Positions 10,246 to 21,125 of a DNA stretch of 64,000 nt are shown one piece after another. This DNA is from Malaya genurostris (lineage: Eukaryota; Arthropoda; Insecta; Diptera; Culicidae), in contig NC_080571.1 in NCBI RefSeq assembly GCF_030247185.1, forward strand, positions 147,314,389-147,378,388. The letters run 5' to 3'. The notes beneath the pieces are model-generated. The model was given only the letters and a program-made list of their open reading frames with translations. It was not told the origin of the DNA and did not search any database. Position 1 is the first letter of the stretch. Every line of letters starts with the position of its first letter. Position numbers and translations under genes: made by a program.

Positions 10246-10960
10246 AGTTCCTGAAACTAATTTCTCCTTCCGACGATTAAAGTACAAATGAAAGCACGAC
10301 CTGAGCGTTTGAGGTTTTGTACCACGCAAAAATACTGCTCTCATTACTAGCGTCTCTTGCTCCCGACGATTGAAGTCCAAATGAAAGCACAATCTGAGCG
10401 TTTGAGGCTTTATACCTCGCAAAAGGTCTGCTTTCATTGCCGACTGCTTCTTCTGACGACCGAAGTCCAAATGAGAGCACGACCTGAGCGTTCGGGTTTT
10501 GTACTACGCAAAAACGCTGCTCTTATTACTGGTGTCTACTACTCCCGACGAACGAAGTGGAAATGATAGCACGACATGAGCGTTTCGCGTTCAATACTTG
10601 GTTTGTTGTTACTGATGGTGGTCACCTCGACATCCAGTTCCTTCTGATACATTATAAGAAATGAATGAATTTCAATTAAAGTTTACCATTCACACTCGTC
10701 CAGTCGATAATCGGAACTAATATGTGCTGGACTACCTCAAAACCGTCGTCCGGGTGCTAAAAAGGCAAGCAAGCGTAATGAATTTCTCTCATTATTTCCA
10801 AAAGTTTAAGAAAAATTTGTTTTTCAGTCATTAATTTGGTATCTCATGGCTGTTGAAAATTTAATCACAATTTTCTGATCATATTTCCGATAGCTTGTAA
10901 GAAAATTATGTTGTTGGTTTAAGTACATAAAAAGATATTCGCGATATTGGCCTATCCTGG
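10246..10960 (-). mobile_element. Histone-promoter-like element, copy 5, with 91-bp repeats
   Basis: Read on the minus strand it matches copy 1: the spacer near 10950-10860 (gatatctttt-type and atgatcagaaaattg-type modules), then the segment around 10740-10800, then atgtcgaggtg near 10625, then the 91-bp repeats (units starting 10271, 10364, 10454 and 10546). A short frame through the repeats is broken by the 91-bp period. Confidence 0.55.
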
Positions 10961-11156
10961 TGCTGACTGACAAGCTTACAGTACAAAACGACGCTACGAT
11001 TGCAATTAATTAGATGTTTAATATAGCTAATGATATTCTCTTCTGTTTTACTAGGTTAAACCTTAGTTAGATAGTACCAGATAGTTTCGATTGATTATGT
11101 TGCTTGGTGTCTTGTTTGGAACTACTATAAGAGTAGTATTTTGTGTATTAATTGAG

Positions 11157-12352
11157 GCCTGCTTGCTATTTTTTTTAATTAAAAGATATTTTATTCAGGC
11201 CTATTTGCGTACAAGCTTTACGTGGCCGATTTAGCTGAGTTTTTAGATAATTTTTTTTTTGTATTGGATCTCGTTGTCACCCTTTTTCTAGAGGGAGAGG
11301 AGCTTCCATTTTCTTCCTGCGAGGATTGAGGGGCAGTTTGTTCGTGGTTCGTCTCGTCATCCATTGCCGTGGTATTGTTGTTGATTTTGTTGCTAGTTAC
11401 TGTAGATGCGCCTTGTTGTACATTATTTGCAGTTGCTGGTTGGTTGGATGGTAAGCTGTTAACTGCAGCTGGTGTGCTTTGTTCTATAGGGGTTACGTTG
11501 GATGGTTTCGTTGAAGCAGATACTTCCCTGTTGTTGGTGATTGTCACAGGTGTACTGGGGTTTCTTGGGGTTGATGTGAAGGAAGCACCGTTGTCTTTTG
11601 GTGTAGTTGTCTCCTTGTCCGGTTTATCACATGGCTTACCGTAGTGAACAGCGTTTTGGCAATATTGACATGTGGACATCTGATTGTCATAGGTAACAAG
11701 TGATTTGCACGGTATTCTTGTATCTTGACCGAATGTCACATAAGAAGGTATAGGCCTCCTCAAGCGCATGCGTAACAAACGTACGCCATTTAGAATACCG
11801 GGGAAAAATTCTTCCACTTTTCTTTTTCGATAGAGAGAATCTCTCCGTATTGGGACATGGTATGGCGAATATAAGGATCGATGACGCTTGAGGGAAGATC
11901 ATGCACACGCACTTCTATAGCACTATCTTCCATATATACTGGAATGTTGTACTTGATATTTTCATGCTCCACATAGTGCACATTATCATTGTCTTTAGCG
12001 AATTGAATTGCATCCAACTCTTTATATAACTGGATATAAACAACATTATTGGTCTTATTGCATTGAAGTAAATGCACACATTTAATGTCAAGATGCATTT
12101 GCTCCTTAAGCAAACCCTCAAGTTCTCGTATCGAAGGTCGAATTTTGCACTGTCTGAAGTCAACAATAATTGTATTCTTCTGAAGTCAACAATAATTGTA
12201 TTCTTTTCGGCGGTAGCTTTTGTTCGTTTGGTTCACTCATTTTCGAGGTCTATTGTTCACTACACAATACTGTACTTGGTTTCTCCTGAAAGCGGTTTTG
12301 TTTTATCGACTGACTTGGATGAGATGTAAACCCGAACTGCCTGCTTGCTATT
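11157..12352 (-). mobile_element. ORF1-only LINE derivative with 14-bp target duplication
   Basis: gcctgcttgctatt flanks the element exactly at 11157-11170 and 12339-12352. Between them, on the minus strand, are a short 5' leader (from about 12338, with TCAGTCG), one gag-like ORF and a 3' tail ending in aataaaat and an A-rich run at 11171-11205. No ORF2 follows the ORF1 stop. The 5' end agrees with the second copy at 62667. This is the structure expected of a 'half-LINE' mobilised in trans, or of an internal deletion that then transposed. Confidence 0.8.
11218..12244 (-). pseudogene. LINE C ORF1 (RRM-like plus CCHC knuckle)
   Basis: The frame begins MSEPNEQKLP near 12242. A 29-bp tandem duplication at about 12159-12215 (tgaagtcaacaataattgta repeated) shifts the frame. 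It resumes at 12113 with LKEQMHLDIKCVHLLQCNK, an RRM-like half (VHDLPSSVIDPYIRHTMSQ), then after another break GILNGVRLLRMRL and a perfect CX2CX4HX4C knuckle, CQYCQNAVHYGKPC. It ends in a Ser/Thr/Asn-rich tail and a basic C-terminus. It would bind element RNA as a nucleocapsid-like protein. Confidence 0.8.
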
Positions 12353-12689
12353 GATCATAGGTGATGGGCTAAGCGTAATTTTGGAATTGATCTGTTCCTG
12401 ACTTGTAAAAGCTATATGGAACATAATGGGGCCTACATATGGAATGTTCGAGATAACAGACATGGGTCTTTTTTTACAAGGTGAAATTCAATTTACGCAC
12501 GGAGTGTGGGACTCTCTATAGGACTACCCAACAGTTAATTAGAACTACCCACAAAAACACCTTGGATCTCCAACCCTACGTCCCCGGCACCACCGCTAGG
12601 TATTGCTTCGGGTTGGAAGGCTATTGGTGCTCATAGAACCCTCCCCAGATTTATGCAGAATGGGGATCAGCATCCTGTTCTCGAGAGAT

Positions 12690-13480
12690 CGACCAGTTGG
12701 ATGACGAGGTCGGTCCAGTGATGCCGGCTGGAGGTTAACTTCCGGTTCACTGGCGCCTGGATGAATAAAACAGATGCTACGTCGCGGAACTACACTACTA
12801 GTCTCCGCCAAAAGATGTAATCTACACCGACGGAGGGTTCCCCTACGAGGGAAGTCCTCCCAAACCGACGCTTACGGTACACTTCTACGACCCGACCGAA
12901 AGGATTCCTAAGTCAATCCAATGATTCCGGTTGGAGCGTGACTTCCGGTTCATTGGCGCTCAGACAATAGTAACGGTACCACGCGACGATCTACCCATCT
13001 AGTCCTCGACAAAGGAACTAGACTACTCCGACGGAGAGTTCCCCGGCGAAGGAGATTCTTCGGACACCGAGTTCTCTTCTACAGTACGCGGGACACCCGA
13101 AGGAGTGCCGAAGTCGGTTCGGCGATCCGCTTGTAGTATGGCTTCTGGTTCGCTGGCGCCTCGACGACCCGAATCGGTGTTGTGGCGACTACTCGACTAG
13201 CCCACGCCGAAGGATCTAGCCTACACCAACGGAGAGTTCCCCGACGAAGGAGGCTCTCCCGAAACCGACGCTTTCGATACCCGTCAACGCCCGACCGAGA
13301 GGATGCCTGGGTCGATCCAGTGATTCAGGTTGGAGGATAGCTTTCGGTTCACTAGCGCCCCGACGATCCTAACAGTTTTACGTACTACTCGTCTAGTCCC
13401 CGACGAAGGATCTAGACTACTCCGACGAAGAGGTCCCCGGCGAAGAAGGTTCTCCCGTACCGACGTTTATTTGCTGATCC
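12690..13480. repeat. About 197-bp tandem repeats (4 units) in R1 3' region
   Basis: Units share ccgacggagRgttccccg near 12830, 13029, 13222 and 13419, and an element such as cttccggttcaYtggcgcc once per unit. Spacing is about 193-199 bp. Units have diverged by roughly a fifth by eye. They lie just downstream of the R1 stop, so they form its 3' untranslated region. Confidence 0.8.
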
Positions 13481-13489
13481 TTTTTCAGC

Positions 13490-14865
13490 TTACTTACTTA
13501 CCAGCGGTCGCGGTTACCTGTTGTTGCTGTACGCAGTGGCACACTCACTGGATCAGGTTCTCCGGTGTGGTGTCAATGACGCATGCCTCCAGCAGCTCAC
13601 TCCTTTGATCCACGAAACGGGAACATGCGAACAAGACGTGTTCTACCGTCTCGATCTCGTCTGGGCAGCCAGAAGATACAGGGGATGTCGCGTGGCCGAA
13701 CCTATGGAGGTACCACCTGAAGCACCCGTGACCTGTGAGGAATTGCGTCAGGCCGAAGTTCACGAAGTATGAGCCGATGTGTCCACCTTCCCTTGGTTGA
13801 GCTGTCCCACTCTCGTTGCCATCTGCGTAGAGAAGCGGCTTTGGAGGCCCTATGGGCGTTCCTGTCTCCTCGCATGCTGTAGCACCCCGCGTCTTCATTC
13901 ACTATCAGACCGATAGCCATCATACTTACAACTACGCAGGGCGCATCCCTCGATACAGTGCGGTATGCACTGATCACGCGGAGACACATCAGTCTATGCG
14001 TACTCTCCAGCCTTGGAGTGGATCACGCAAACTCCTGCATGTACCAACGCCTCCTGTTCCTATTTGTGGTTGCTTACCACCATCACCTCTGTTTTGTGAT
14101 GCGCGAGTTGCAGTTTCTTGCTACGCAGCCAATCCTCCACTAAGCAGATTGAGTGTGATGCACTCAGTTCGACCTCTTCAATGAATTCGCCATAGACTGT
14201 CAGTGTAACGTCGTCCGCGAACCCGACTATCTTGACACCTTGACACTCCCATCGTACATTATATTCCATAGGATCAAGATAGATCCCTGTGGAACTCCAG
14301 CCGTGATTGGAGTGTTACGTGTGCCTTCCTCGGTCTCGTAGAGCAATACTCGGTTCAGGAAGTAGCTTTCCAGAATACAGCCCTTCCGGTCCTCCCAGTC
14401 GAAGTAGGGAATCAGCAATATCTGCCCAGCAAGCACTATTGAACACGTTCTTATCGTCGCACAGTAGCGGATTCCTCGTCGTTTGTGCTGGATAGCTACC
14501 TGCGCCGTGGTTACCACCGATGTTATGGCGTCCGCCGTCGGCTTGCCTATGCGAACCCCGGACTGCTGGCTGGACAGTCCTCCTGCCTCCCTATGAAGGG
14601 GGATAGCCTGTTGAGGATGATTGTATCAAGGAGCTTTCCCACAGTCGATCAGACAGATTGGTCTATACGCCGATGGGTCCCCTGGAGGTTTCCCAGGTTT
14701 CGGTAATAGTACCAACCTCTGCTTTTTTCAAATGTCTGGGAATAAATGCTCATCCAGACATCTCTGTATGACCTCCCTGAACATGTCCGGTTTTGTCATT
14801 ATAGCCGCCTTTAGAGCCACGTTCGGGATAGGATCAGAATTCGTAAAATCGCCCAGAAAAAAATT
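13490..14865 (-). pseudogene. R1-type reverse transcriptase, C-terminal two thirds, broken
   Basis: In order on the minus strand: LLPKPGKPPGDPSAYRPICL-like sequence near 14690, the motif GVPQGSI at about 14290, then GVKIVGFADDVTLTVYGE (catalytic FADD, 14200-14260) and a C-terminal domain with HRFGHATSPVSSGCPDEIET and VEHVLFACSRF, the Cys-His motif found after RT in R1 elements. Frameshifts occur near 14640, 14270 and 13990-13900, and GVPQGSIL is followed by a deletion of the GP residues. Not functional. Confidence 0.85.
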
Positions 14866-14869
14866 ATTA

Positions 14870-15530
14870 TTTTTATTTCGTGTTCTAATACTGATAATTT
14901 AGATCTAGTTGATCATTAAAATGACTTGCCAAAAGAAACACTCAAAAAAGTTTTATTTGTACAAGTTATTGTAAATTGAATTTTTTTTTCACTTTTCCAA
15001 CAAAACCGTGCCATTCTTCAACGAGTGAACATACTTGAATGAAACTGTCACATATCAAAGATAATACAATAAACTCAAACTTATTGTATAAAAATCATGA
15101 AAAATATATTATTTTTTTGTGCAATTTCTATAAAAAGATGATTTTTTCTCATGTCCTGCGCCTTTGAAAAATCGAGAAAAAATATCATAATATGTAATAA
15201 TCTCCAAGATTCAAAATTCGTTGAAAATTTTGTGGAGCGGCGAATGTTTTAAAAACTATGACGAAAAGAATATCTCGCGGCATGATACTTTCGCACGCGT
15301 CTGATGTTTCGCAGCGCGCGTTTTTCATGAGCGTTGATATGAGAATCTTTTTTCTATTTACAGATGATGAAATAATGGAATCGAAAATTGTTTACATACA
15401 GTGAACGAAAGTTCAAATATATAGTCAATTATTAAAATTTATATTATCTACAGTAGTTCATGAACGAAAACGTTGTCCGAATTCGATTTCTCTTTACATG
15501 CGATTTCTACTGGTTGAAATGAATGATTGA
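14870..15530. other. AT-rich interval, nothing recognised
   Basis: No frame with a recognisable domain. Its last part may be the decayed 3' portion of the pseudogene that follows on the minus strand. Confidence 0.4.
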
Positions 15531-15534
15531 AAGG

Positions 15535-16560
15535 TATACGAATGTACCTTTAATAGTTTTAGCTTTCGTAAAACGAGTTTTTAATACTGCTTGTTCATTT
15601 TTGTGATCGCCTCTAGAACAAAACTAAAAGAGAATATTCTCAAAAGCATTTTCTGCCCACTGAAATAACTGATAAGGTGTTGATATTTGATTCTCAATAG
15701 GACGTTGCAAACTTGCGCGAGGGGCTAATCTTTCCACGGTTCCCCCTACTCCGTCACTCGCACCCTTTCCGTGTGATGTCGCGAAAAATGCCACTCGGCT
15801 TCAATATCGAAATCTGTTTTATAATGCAGAAGATTTGTAAAATTACACTTGTTTTTGTATTGACCTGCACAGCCGTCGGAAAAGAAGAATATCTTTTTGA
15901 CATTCTCGCTTCCAAAAATGAGTTTCAAGTAATCAATCATCTTTCTGTTAAACAAATGCACTGCGACTGTATTATGCTCATATTTTTCTGAGATAATTAC
16001 GAAACATTCGTGAACAACTCTCGTCTCAACTTTATGATAAATAATGTACTGGTGTAATGTTGCTTAATCGTTCGACCAATGGTAAGATTGAACAGCGTCT
16101 TGAATCTTAAAACTATAGTTTTTTGCGAAATCTAGTGTTACCTCTAATATGTCCTTGAAAGTAGTCAATTGTTTCGTCTTGGTTTTGGAAACATAATCAT
16201 GTTTCAGATACGTCTTCAAGTCTGTTGTAAATTCTCAAGAATCTCGGAACATTTTTCTACTTTTTCAACTAACAATAACAATAACACCTTGGGTTCTGAA
16301 GCGATCAGCAATATTTTTGAATAGCGATGTGAAATCTTAATCATAAATTTAATAAGCTGCAACACTCTTTTGGATCGAGACACATAATTTTACTTGTTAA
16401 GTTATCGATAGTATACGTTTGGCTAGTTGATTGGAACAAGAAATTTAATCCATGAATTTTAAGTTTCATGTTTTAGTGAACTTTGCAGACGCAAACATTG
16501 TTTCTTCCACTGCAACCAACAGGTACACATTTGGCTGGCATCAACTTTGTGAATTTAGAA
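15535..16560 (-). pseudogene. Decayed arthropod repeat-type protein (SDGxxxQYKNK / EWHFFATSHGKG family)
   Basis: The minus-strand translation reads LTTFKDILEVTLDFAKNYSF, then EYEHNTVAVHLF-like sequence, IFFFSDGCAGQYKNKCNF, LLHYKTDFDIEAEWHF, a one-base T loss at about 15785, then ATSHGKGASDGVGGTVERLA and ASLQRPIENQ, and after a stop KTRFTKAKTIKGTF. I recognise this motif set from a large family of uncharacterised arthropod and cnidarian proteins, probably transposon-derived; the SDG and EWHF segments sit where acidic DDE-type residues might lie. Several stops and the frameshift show it is dead. Confidence 0.6.
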
Positions 16561-16766
16561 ACACTAATTTTTACGTCTTTCAGAGCAGTTTTAGTCATGT
16601 AATTCGTTACACCTAACACTCTTTGATTTTTTTTGTATTCCAATCGATTGGCACGGTGGTTATTAATGGTAGTTTTTTTGTGAGCACAAGATCTCTTTCA
16701 AGGTCGGATGATTTTTTGGTTGCGCTGTTTTACTTTCACTCAAAATAAATATTTCTAAAAATGATA

Positions 16767-17147
16767 TTAAACTGCATGATTACATATACGGAAAGAGAGT
16801 AAAAATAAATCAAGTTCATTACCGTCAAAATCAGAGTCATCCGATTCACTACTGAACTGGTCTATTGACCATCTCGGTGGAGCGTAGCAGCTACAATAGT
16901 ACACTCCGTTCACCTTCGTTATGGCTACTCCCTCCGCTTGCGTTTTCACCACCTCTTGCACTGAGTATCGAGCAGTCGTCAAGATCGGTACAGTCTTGGA
17001 TTCGTCCTCCACACAGTTCCCGTTATCTACTGGTATGCGATAGGGATCCGAGAGAATCGCGACATCAATGTCCCATTCCGCCACTGATTGGTGCAGCAGT
17101 TGCTGGCCAGCTGCACAGTGATTTACATTCAGCTGTGCTACTTGCAT
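16767..17147 (-). pseudogene. R1-type LINE F, start of ORF2 endonuclease
   Basis: The frame opens MQVAQLNVNHCAAGQQLLHQ, followed by VAILSDPYRIP and GVAITKVNGVYYCSCYAPP, the first third of an R1-clade endonuclease (L-N-x-N-H-C, then the conserved SDP-YR, then CYAPP). It overlaps the end of ORF1 by about 80 bp in another frame, as is usual in R1. It stops at the junction near 16790; the rest of ORF2 is missing. Confidence 0.8.
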
Positions 17148-18118
17148 GTTGTTTTACTCCTTCCACTTGTTGGACAAGTAGGTCCGCCCATGACGTGGTT
17201 TGTTGCCATACGCCTTGTGCCCCACTTGCAGAGGTTGCTCCGGTCTGGGCCTTGCAGTTCCACGACTTGTGGCCAGGTTCGAAACACATGAAGCACATGT
17301 CCACCACCGGCGGTTGGTAAGCGGTCACTGGGCATACCGACCATCCGACCTTTAGCCTGCCCACTTTGAGGACCTTATTAGCATCCGTGGCCGATAGCTT
17401 AAATGTAGCTTTCTGGGTGCTCTGTGGTTCTTTCTTCGTGCGGATGGATTCCCGTGGGACATCCACACCTCCTTGCTCCTTGATGGTCATGGCAAGTTCT
17501 TCTGCGGTGGCAATTTCATCCAACCGTTTGCACTGGAGTGCAACCTCACTACGCAGGGCGCTAACCTCGGCCGAGTCGCCCAAGACATGTTGAGCCAGCG
17601 CAACATGCTCCGTTCCGCCCACCTGTGCTCCCTTTTTTAGCTTGAGCAGCTTCTCTCCCTGTTTCGGCTAGCTTTGCCTCACTTCGCATGGCCTTGAGCA
17701 CATCGGCGTACTTTTCTTTGTCGGCCTTAACCAACAAAGTCTTGCCTTTGTCCCTAGCCCTCCTCTCGGGAATCGGCCCAGCATCTTTTTCTACCCTTTT
17801 CTTCTTGGAGACCAGCCATGGTTGGTCGGAGAAGTGTTCTCAAACAGAGCCCTTCACCTTCGATAGCGATAAAATCCAGGATGCGATCGACTAAGCACTC
17901 CATAGTCGACCGCATCCTGGTTTTTATCGCTATCGAAGGTGAAGGGCTCTGTTTGAGAACACTTCTCCGACTTTCCGCCACCCTCTAGCCGCACTATCAG
18001 CGCCTCTTGTTCCCTTTTAGCTTCACGGCCTTACGTAGCTTCAGCAAGTTCACTCTCAGCTCCTTGCTGATGTTATCTGGCAACGATAAACAATTTTGCA
18101 ACGCGTTCTACTACGAGT
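17065..18118 (-). pseudogene. R1-type LINE F, ORF1 C-terminal part
   Basis: A gag-like RNA-binding protein. Visible on the minus strand: a helical stretch (EVALQCKRLDEIATAEELAM), the RRM-like FKLSATDANKVLKVGRLKVG and the CCHC knuckle CFMCFEPGHKSWNC near 17250-17295. A second knuckle is in another frame (SNLCKWGTRRMATNHV), showing a frameshift near 17250. The N-terminal third is at 23160-23415, separated by an inserted CR1 LINE. Confidence 0.8.
17825..17971. repeat. Inverted duplication inside LINE F ORF1
   Basis: gtcggagaagtgttctc at 17825 is mirrored at 17955-17971. Arms of about 66 bp match nearly perfectly around a centre near 17893-17904 (with tccaggatgcg and cgcatcctgg on either side). 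The sequence would form a strong hairpin. It looks like a local inverted duplication rather than an insertion, as it has no distinct termini. Confidence 0.9.
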
Positions 18119-18293
18119 TTTTTTCAATCGGTGTTTTTTTCTGTATTTTTATACTTATTTCGTTGCTTTATACGTTTTAACTTTGCCACCTGTTTACATA
18201 TCTCCTGGAATGCTTGGAGTACAACCGTTTTGAACCGCCAAATCAACGATTTCGACGAGTTTCCTAAACCTAACATCCCACTATAATCAAACA

Positions 18294-19061
18294 ATGGATG
18301 CCATTTCTGTTTGCTGTGCCTGCGCCCGCGATCTGGAAAAAGCGGAAGAAATTGTTTGCAGTGGTTTTTGCAGATCATCTTTTCATCTCAAGTGCGCGAA
18401 AATATCCAGTGAAATCCGTGATTCTGTCACTAAGTGTTCAAATCTTTTCTGGATGTGTAACGCTTGCACTAAAATAATGGCAAATGCTACGTTCCGCCAG
18501 GCGATTTCTTCAACAAACAATGTCATAGTTGCCAGTAGTGTTGATCACAACAAGGCACTTTTAGAGCTAAGACGTGAGATGGAGCAAAATACCATGAAAA
18601 TAAATAAAATTCTAGCGCAAATGCCAGCCGGCCTAAAGGAGTTCAATCGCAAGGAGAATATTTCAAATAACTCCCGTAAACGCCCCCGAACCGATGATGA
18701 TTCTTCGAGCAAGTCTGAAGGCACAAAAGATGTCGAACCAAACGTGACGATCCCACTGGCTACACGTAAGTTAAGCGAAGACATGTTTTGGCTCTACCTT
18801 TCTGGCATTGATCCTAAAGCTACTGAGGATGATATCCGTGTACTAGTGCAGAGAAACCTGGATACCAAGGAGACTATTGAGGTGGGCAAATTAGTTCCCA
18901 AAGGTAATCATCTCGAAGAACTATCTTTTGTCTCCTTCAAAGTCGGTGTTGGTCTACAATATAGAACCATTTCTTTACTTACATCTACCTGGCAAAAAGG
19001 AATCATCTTCCGAGAATTTGATTTCCAACCGAGATCTACATTTCAATTTAAACATCCATAA
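18294..19061 (+). CDS. CR1-type ORF1 with PHD-like zinc finger, intact frame
   Basis: 255 codons without interruption. Residues 7-60 carry a PHD-like Cys/His pattern (CCACARDLEKAEEIVCSGFC, HLKC near 28-31, FWMCNAC near 52-58). A coiled or basic middle (RRKRPRTDDD-like segment near 125-135) follows. The C-terminal half resembles the RRM-like/esterase-side domain of CR1 ORF1 (FWLYLSGIDPKATEDDIR, LVPKGNHLEELSFVSFK). The protein would bind element RNA. The start ATG at 18294 comes just after the element 5' end. Although this frame is open, the element around it is dead. Confidence 0.8.
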   Translation: MDAISVCCACARDLEKAEEIVCSGFCRSSFHLKCAKISSEIRDSVTKCSNLFWMCNACTKIMANATFRQAISSTNNVIVASSVDHNKALLELRREMEQNTMKINKILAQMPAGLKEFNRKENISNNSRKRPRTDDDSSSKSEGTKDVEPNVTIPLATRKLSEDMFWLYLSGIDPKATEDDIRVLVQRNLDTKETIEVGKLVPKGNHLEELSFVSFKVGVGLQYRTISLLTSTWQKGIIFREFDFQPRSTFQFKHP

Positions 19062-19079
19062 TAATGAACGTTCTGATTC

Positions 19080-19950
19080 AATAACAATAACGACCCCGTT
19101 TTCTGCTACTATCTCACAAAATGACACTACCCGGCACTCTCCATTGGCTCAGAATATTATCACTTCAAGCAACCCTAACAATCACTCGAACCGACCATTT
19201 ACAGTATACTATCAGAACGTCCGTGGCCTATGCACTAAAACAATGGAACTTTTTTCGACCCTCTCTGCTTCCGACTATGACGTGATAGTATTTACTGAAA
19301 CTTGGCTTAATAAGAATATACTCGATACAGAACTAACCGACCAGTATACCATCTATCGAACCGATCGTAATAATTTCACTAGCCGTTATCTTCGTGGTGG
19401 CGGTGTTCTGATAGGAATCAAAAAAGGCATCCAGAGCAGTTTGTGTGAATGAAATAATTAGAAAATTTGCTGGCCGTGATAGGGTTATAGTTTTGGGTGA
19501 CTACAATCTTCCGCTGTTACACTGGAGCTTCGACGATGAAGTCGGTTGCCTACTACCTAGCAATGCAGCTTCAGAACATGAAATTTTATTCGTTGAAATG
19601 ATGATCGCTTCTGGTTTGCAACAGATAAATTATTTGACAAATCAGAATGGTAAACTGCTTGACCTTGCATTCGTTAGCTGGGCCAGTGATTGTGAAGTTT
19701 TTGTACCCTCTTCGTGTCTGTTGAGATTGGATCGCCATCATCCTCCCTTCGTATTAAAAATAGAAGTCTCACTTTCTTCGCATGTGGATGTCGAGGAAGA
19801 CACGCTTTACGATTTCAATCGGTGTGACTACCATGAATTAAATGCGGAAATTTCACGTATAAATTGGGTTGATATACTGACGCATGGAACATTAGATGAA
19901 GCAGTTGAAAACCGTAAGCTAGATTCTATTTTTCAACACCTCGTTCCTCG
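19080..19950 (+). pseudogene. CR1 ORF2 endonuclease, internally deleted
   Basis: It starts with FTVYYQNVRGLCTKTMELF, TETWLNKNILDTEL and the glycine-rich YLRGGGVLIGIKKGI. At about 19445 the frame breaks and the middle of the domain is missing. It resumes with VIVLGDYNLPLLHW, LLDLAFV and LDRHHPPFVL, the last corresponding to the catalytic S/D-D-H motif (here DRHH, so the Asp of the pair is altered). A DNA transposon ends this part at 19951. Confidence 0.8.
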
Positions 19951-21125
19951 CACGGAAAGACCGAAATTAGCATTTTGGCGAAAAAATTAGTTGATTTTCT
20001 GATTTTAGTTAGTTATTTTTTGAGACAACTAAAAAAATCTTATTTTTGCTAATTTAGATTTTTTAATTCTAATTCTCTTAATAATAATAAAATATTTGTT
20101 GAAATGGCTATTTTTTTTAGTTGAATTCACCAATTAAACGTGCTGTCATTTCTTAGCTAAGGCGCGCTTCATATCCATTCAACTAATTTTTTAGTTGAAT
20201 TAGATAAATAAAACGTTGTTTTCAACCAACATAAATGGTTGAATTGGTTTCTGCAATTAGCAGCTATATGGCGCTCATTAACACCGTAATGACTACTAGC
20301 CACTAGATGGCACACTACTACCGAAAAAAATTTCAGTCGCAATTATCCTTTTATATTTGCAGATATAAATACGATGTTGTATTGGAGAAAAAGGCATAAG
20401 CGAAACATAAACTTCTTTTTGAAAATTTTACTTCTAAATCGCTGTTTTCTTCATTCGACTTCGCGAAATCGACTCTCTCACTGAAAACTTTGAGCACTCG
20501 GAGAACAAAAACCGAATACAAGTAGTACACCGGACGGCGTAGCCCGGAATGAGAAGATACAAAAAAAACATCATTTGACGTGTACAATTAGAGTGCAACA
20601 TTCGAAACTCACTTCACTGTTTCACGTGAAAACATTATTACCCACAATCGCTTTAACTGCGCACAAATTCTGAATAAATACACTTTCCACTAACAGTTCA
20701 CGTCATTTTTACATATCGGTTTAGAAATTTATATAGGGATACATCGTAACACATGCGAAAAACATCTAAACAATTTGCGAGTAGTTTCAACAAGACTGTC
20801 CCTTTTAGCTTTTTAATGGATTGTTTTGCTCTGACACTGCTGTCCTTCAGTAATGACGGTGATAGATAAATAGAATCAAAGTTTCTGATTTTAATAACGA
20901 AATTAGTTGTCAATGAGAATTTCGTGTTGGATTGAAATATTGCTGGTTTGTGTCCAGAATATTCGCCAACTAAACACATTCTCTAAAAATAAGAGTTTTT
21001 TTCAGCACAGTAAATTCTAAATTTTTACTAATTTTATAGTTATTTTGGAAATTTTGTTCTTAAAATCAACTAATTCGAAAACAGTAATACGAATTAGGCG
21101 CAGAGCTAATTTCGGTCCTTCCGTG
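19951..21125. mobile_element. CACGGA-ended DNA transposon 1 (CACTA-like, non-autonomous)
   Basis: Terminal inverted repeats: the left cacggaaagaccgaaattag is matched at the right end by ctaatttcggtccttccgtg, with inner similarity at aattagttgatttt. The element is 1175 bp, flanked by cg at 19949-19950 and 21126-21127. Joining the flanks keeps the LINE G ORF2 frame, which supports a 2-bp duplication. TTAGTTGA/TCAACTAA words recur in the subterminal regions. CAC-type ends, a 2-bp duplication and subterminal repeats suggest the CACTA (En/Spm) group. There is no transposase. Confidence 0.85.

Larger units (their letters stand above)
12472..14870 (-). mobile_element. 5'-truncated R1-clade LINE with repeated 3' region
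   Basis: On the minus strand, reverse transcriptase and the R1-type C-terminal domain (14870 to 13490) are followed by a long GC-rich 3' region made of tandem repeats, and an end in a short A-run near 12475. The endonuclease and ORF1 are missing. R1 elements usually sit in rDNA; this one lies among other repeats, like the dispersed R1-clade families known from mosquitoes. Confidence 0.8.

Noticed and set aside
13330..13608. Arg-rich 92-codon plus-strand frame
   Set aside because: It is antisense to R1 and runs through its 3' tandem repeats; composition follows the GC-rich repeat.
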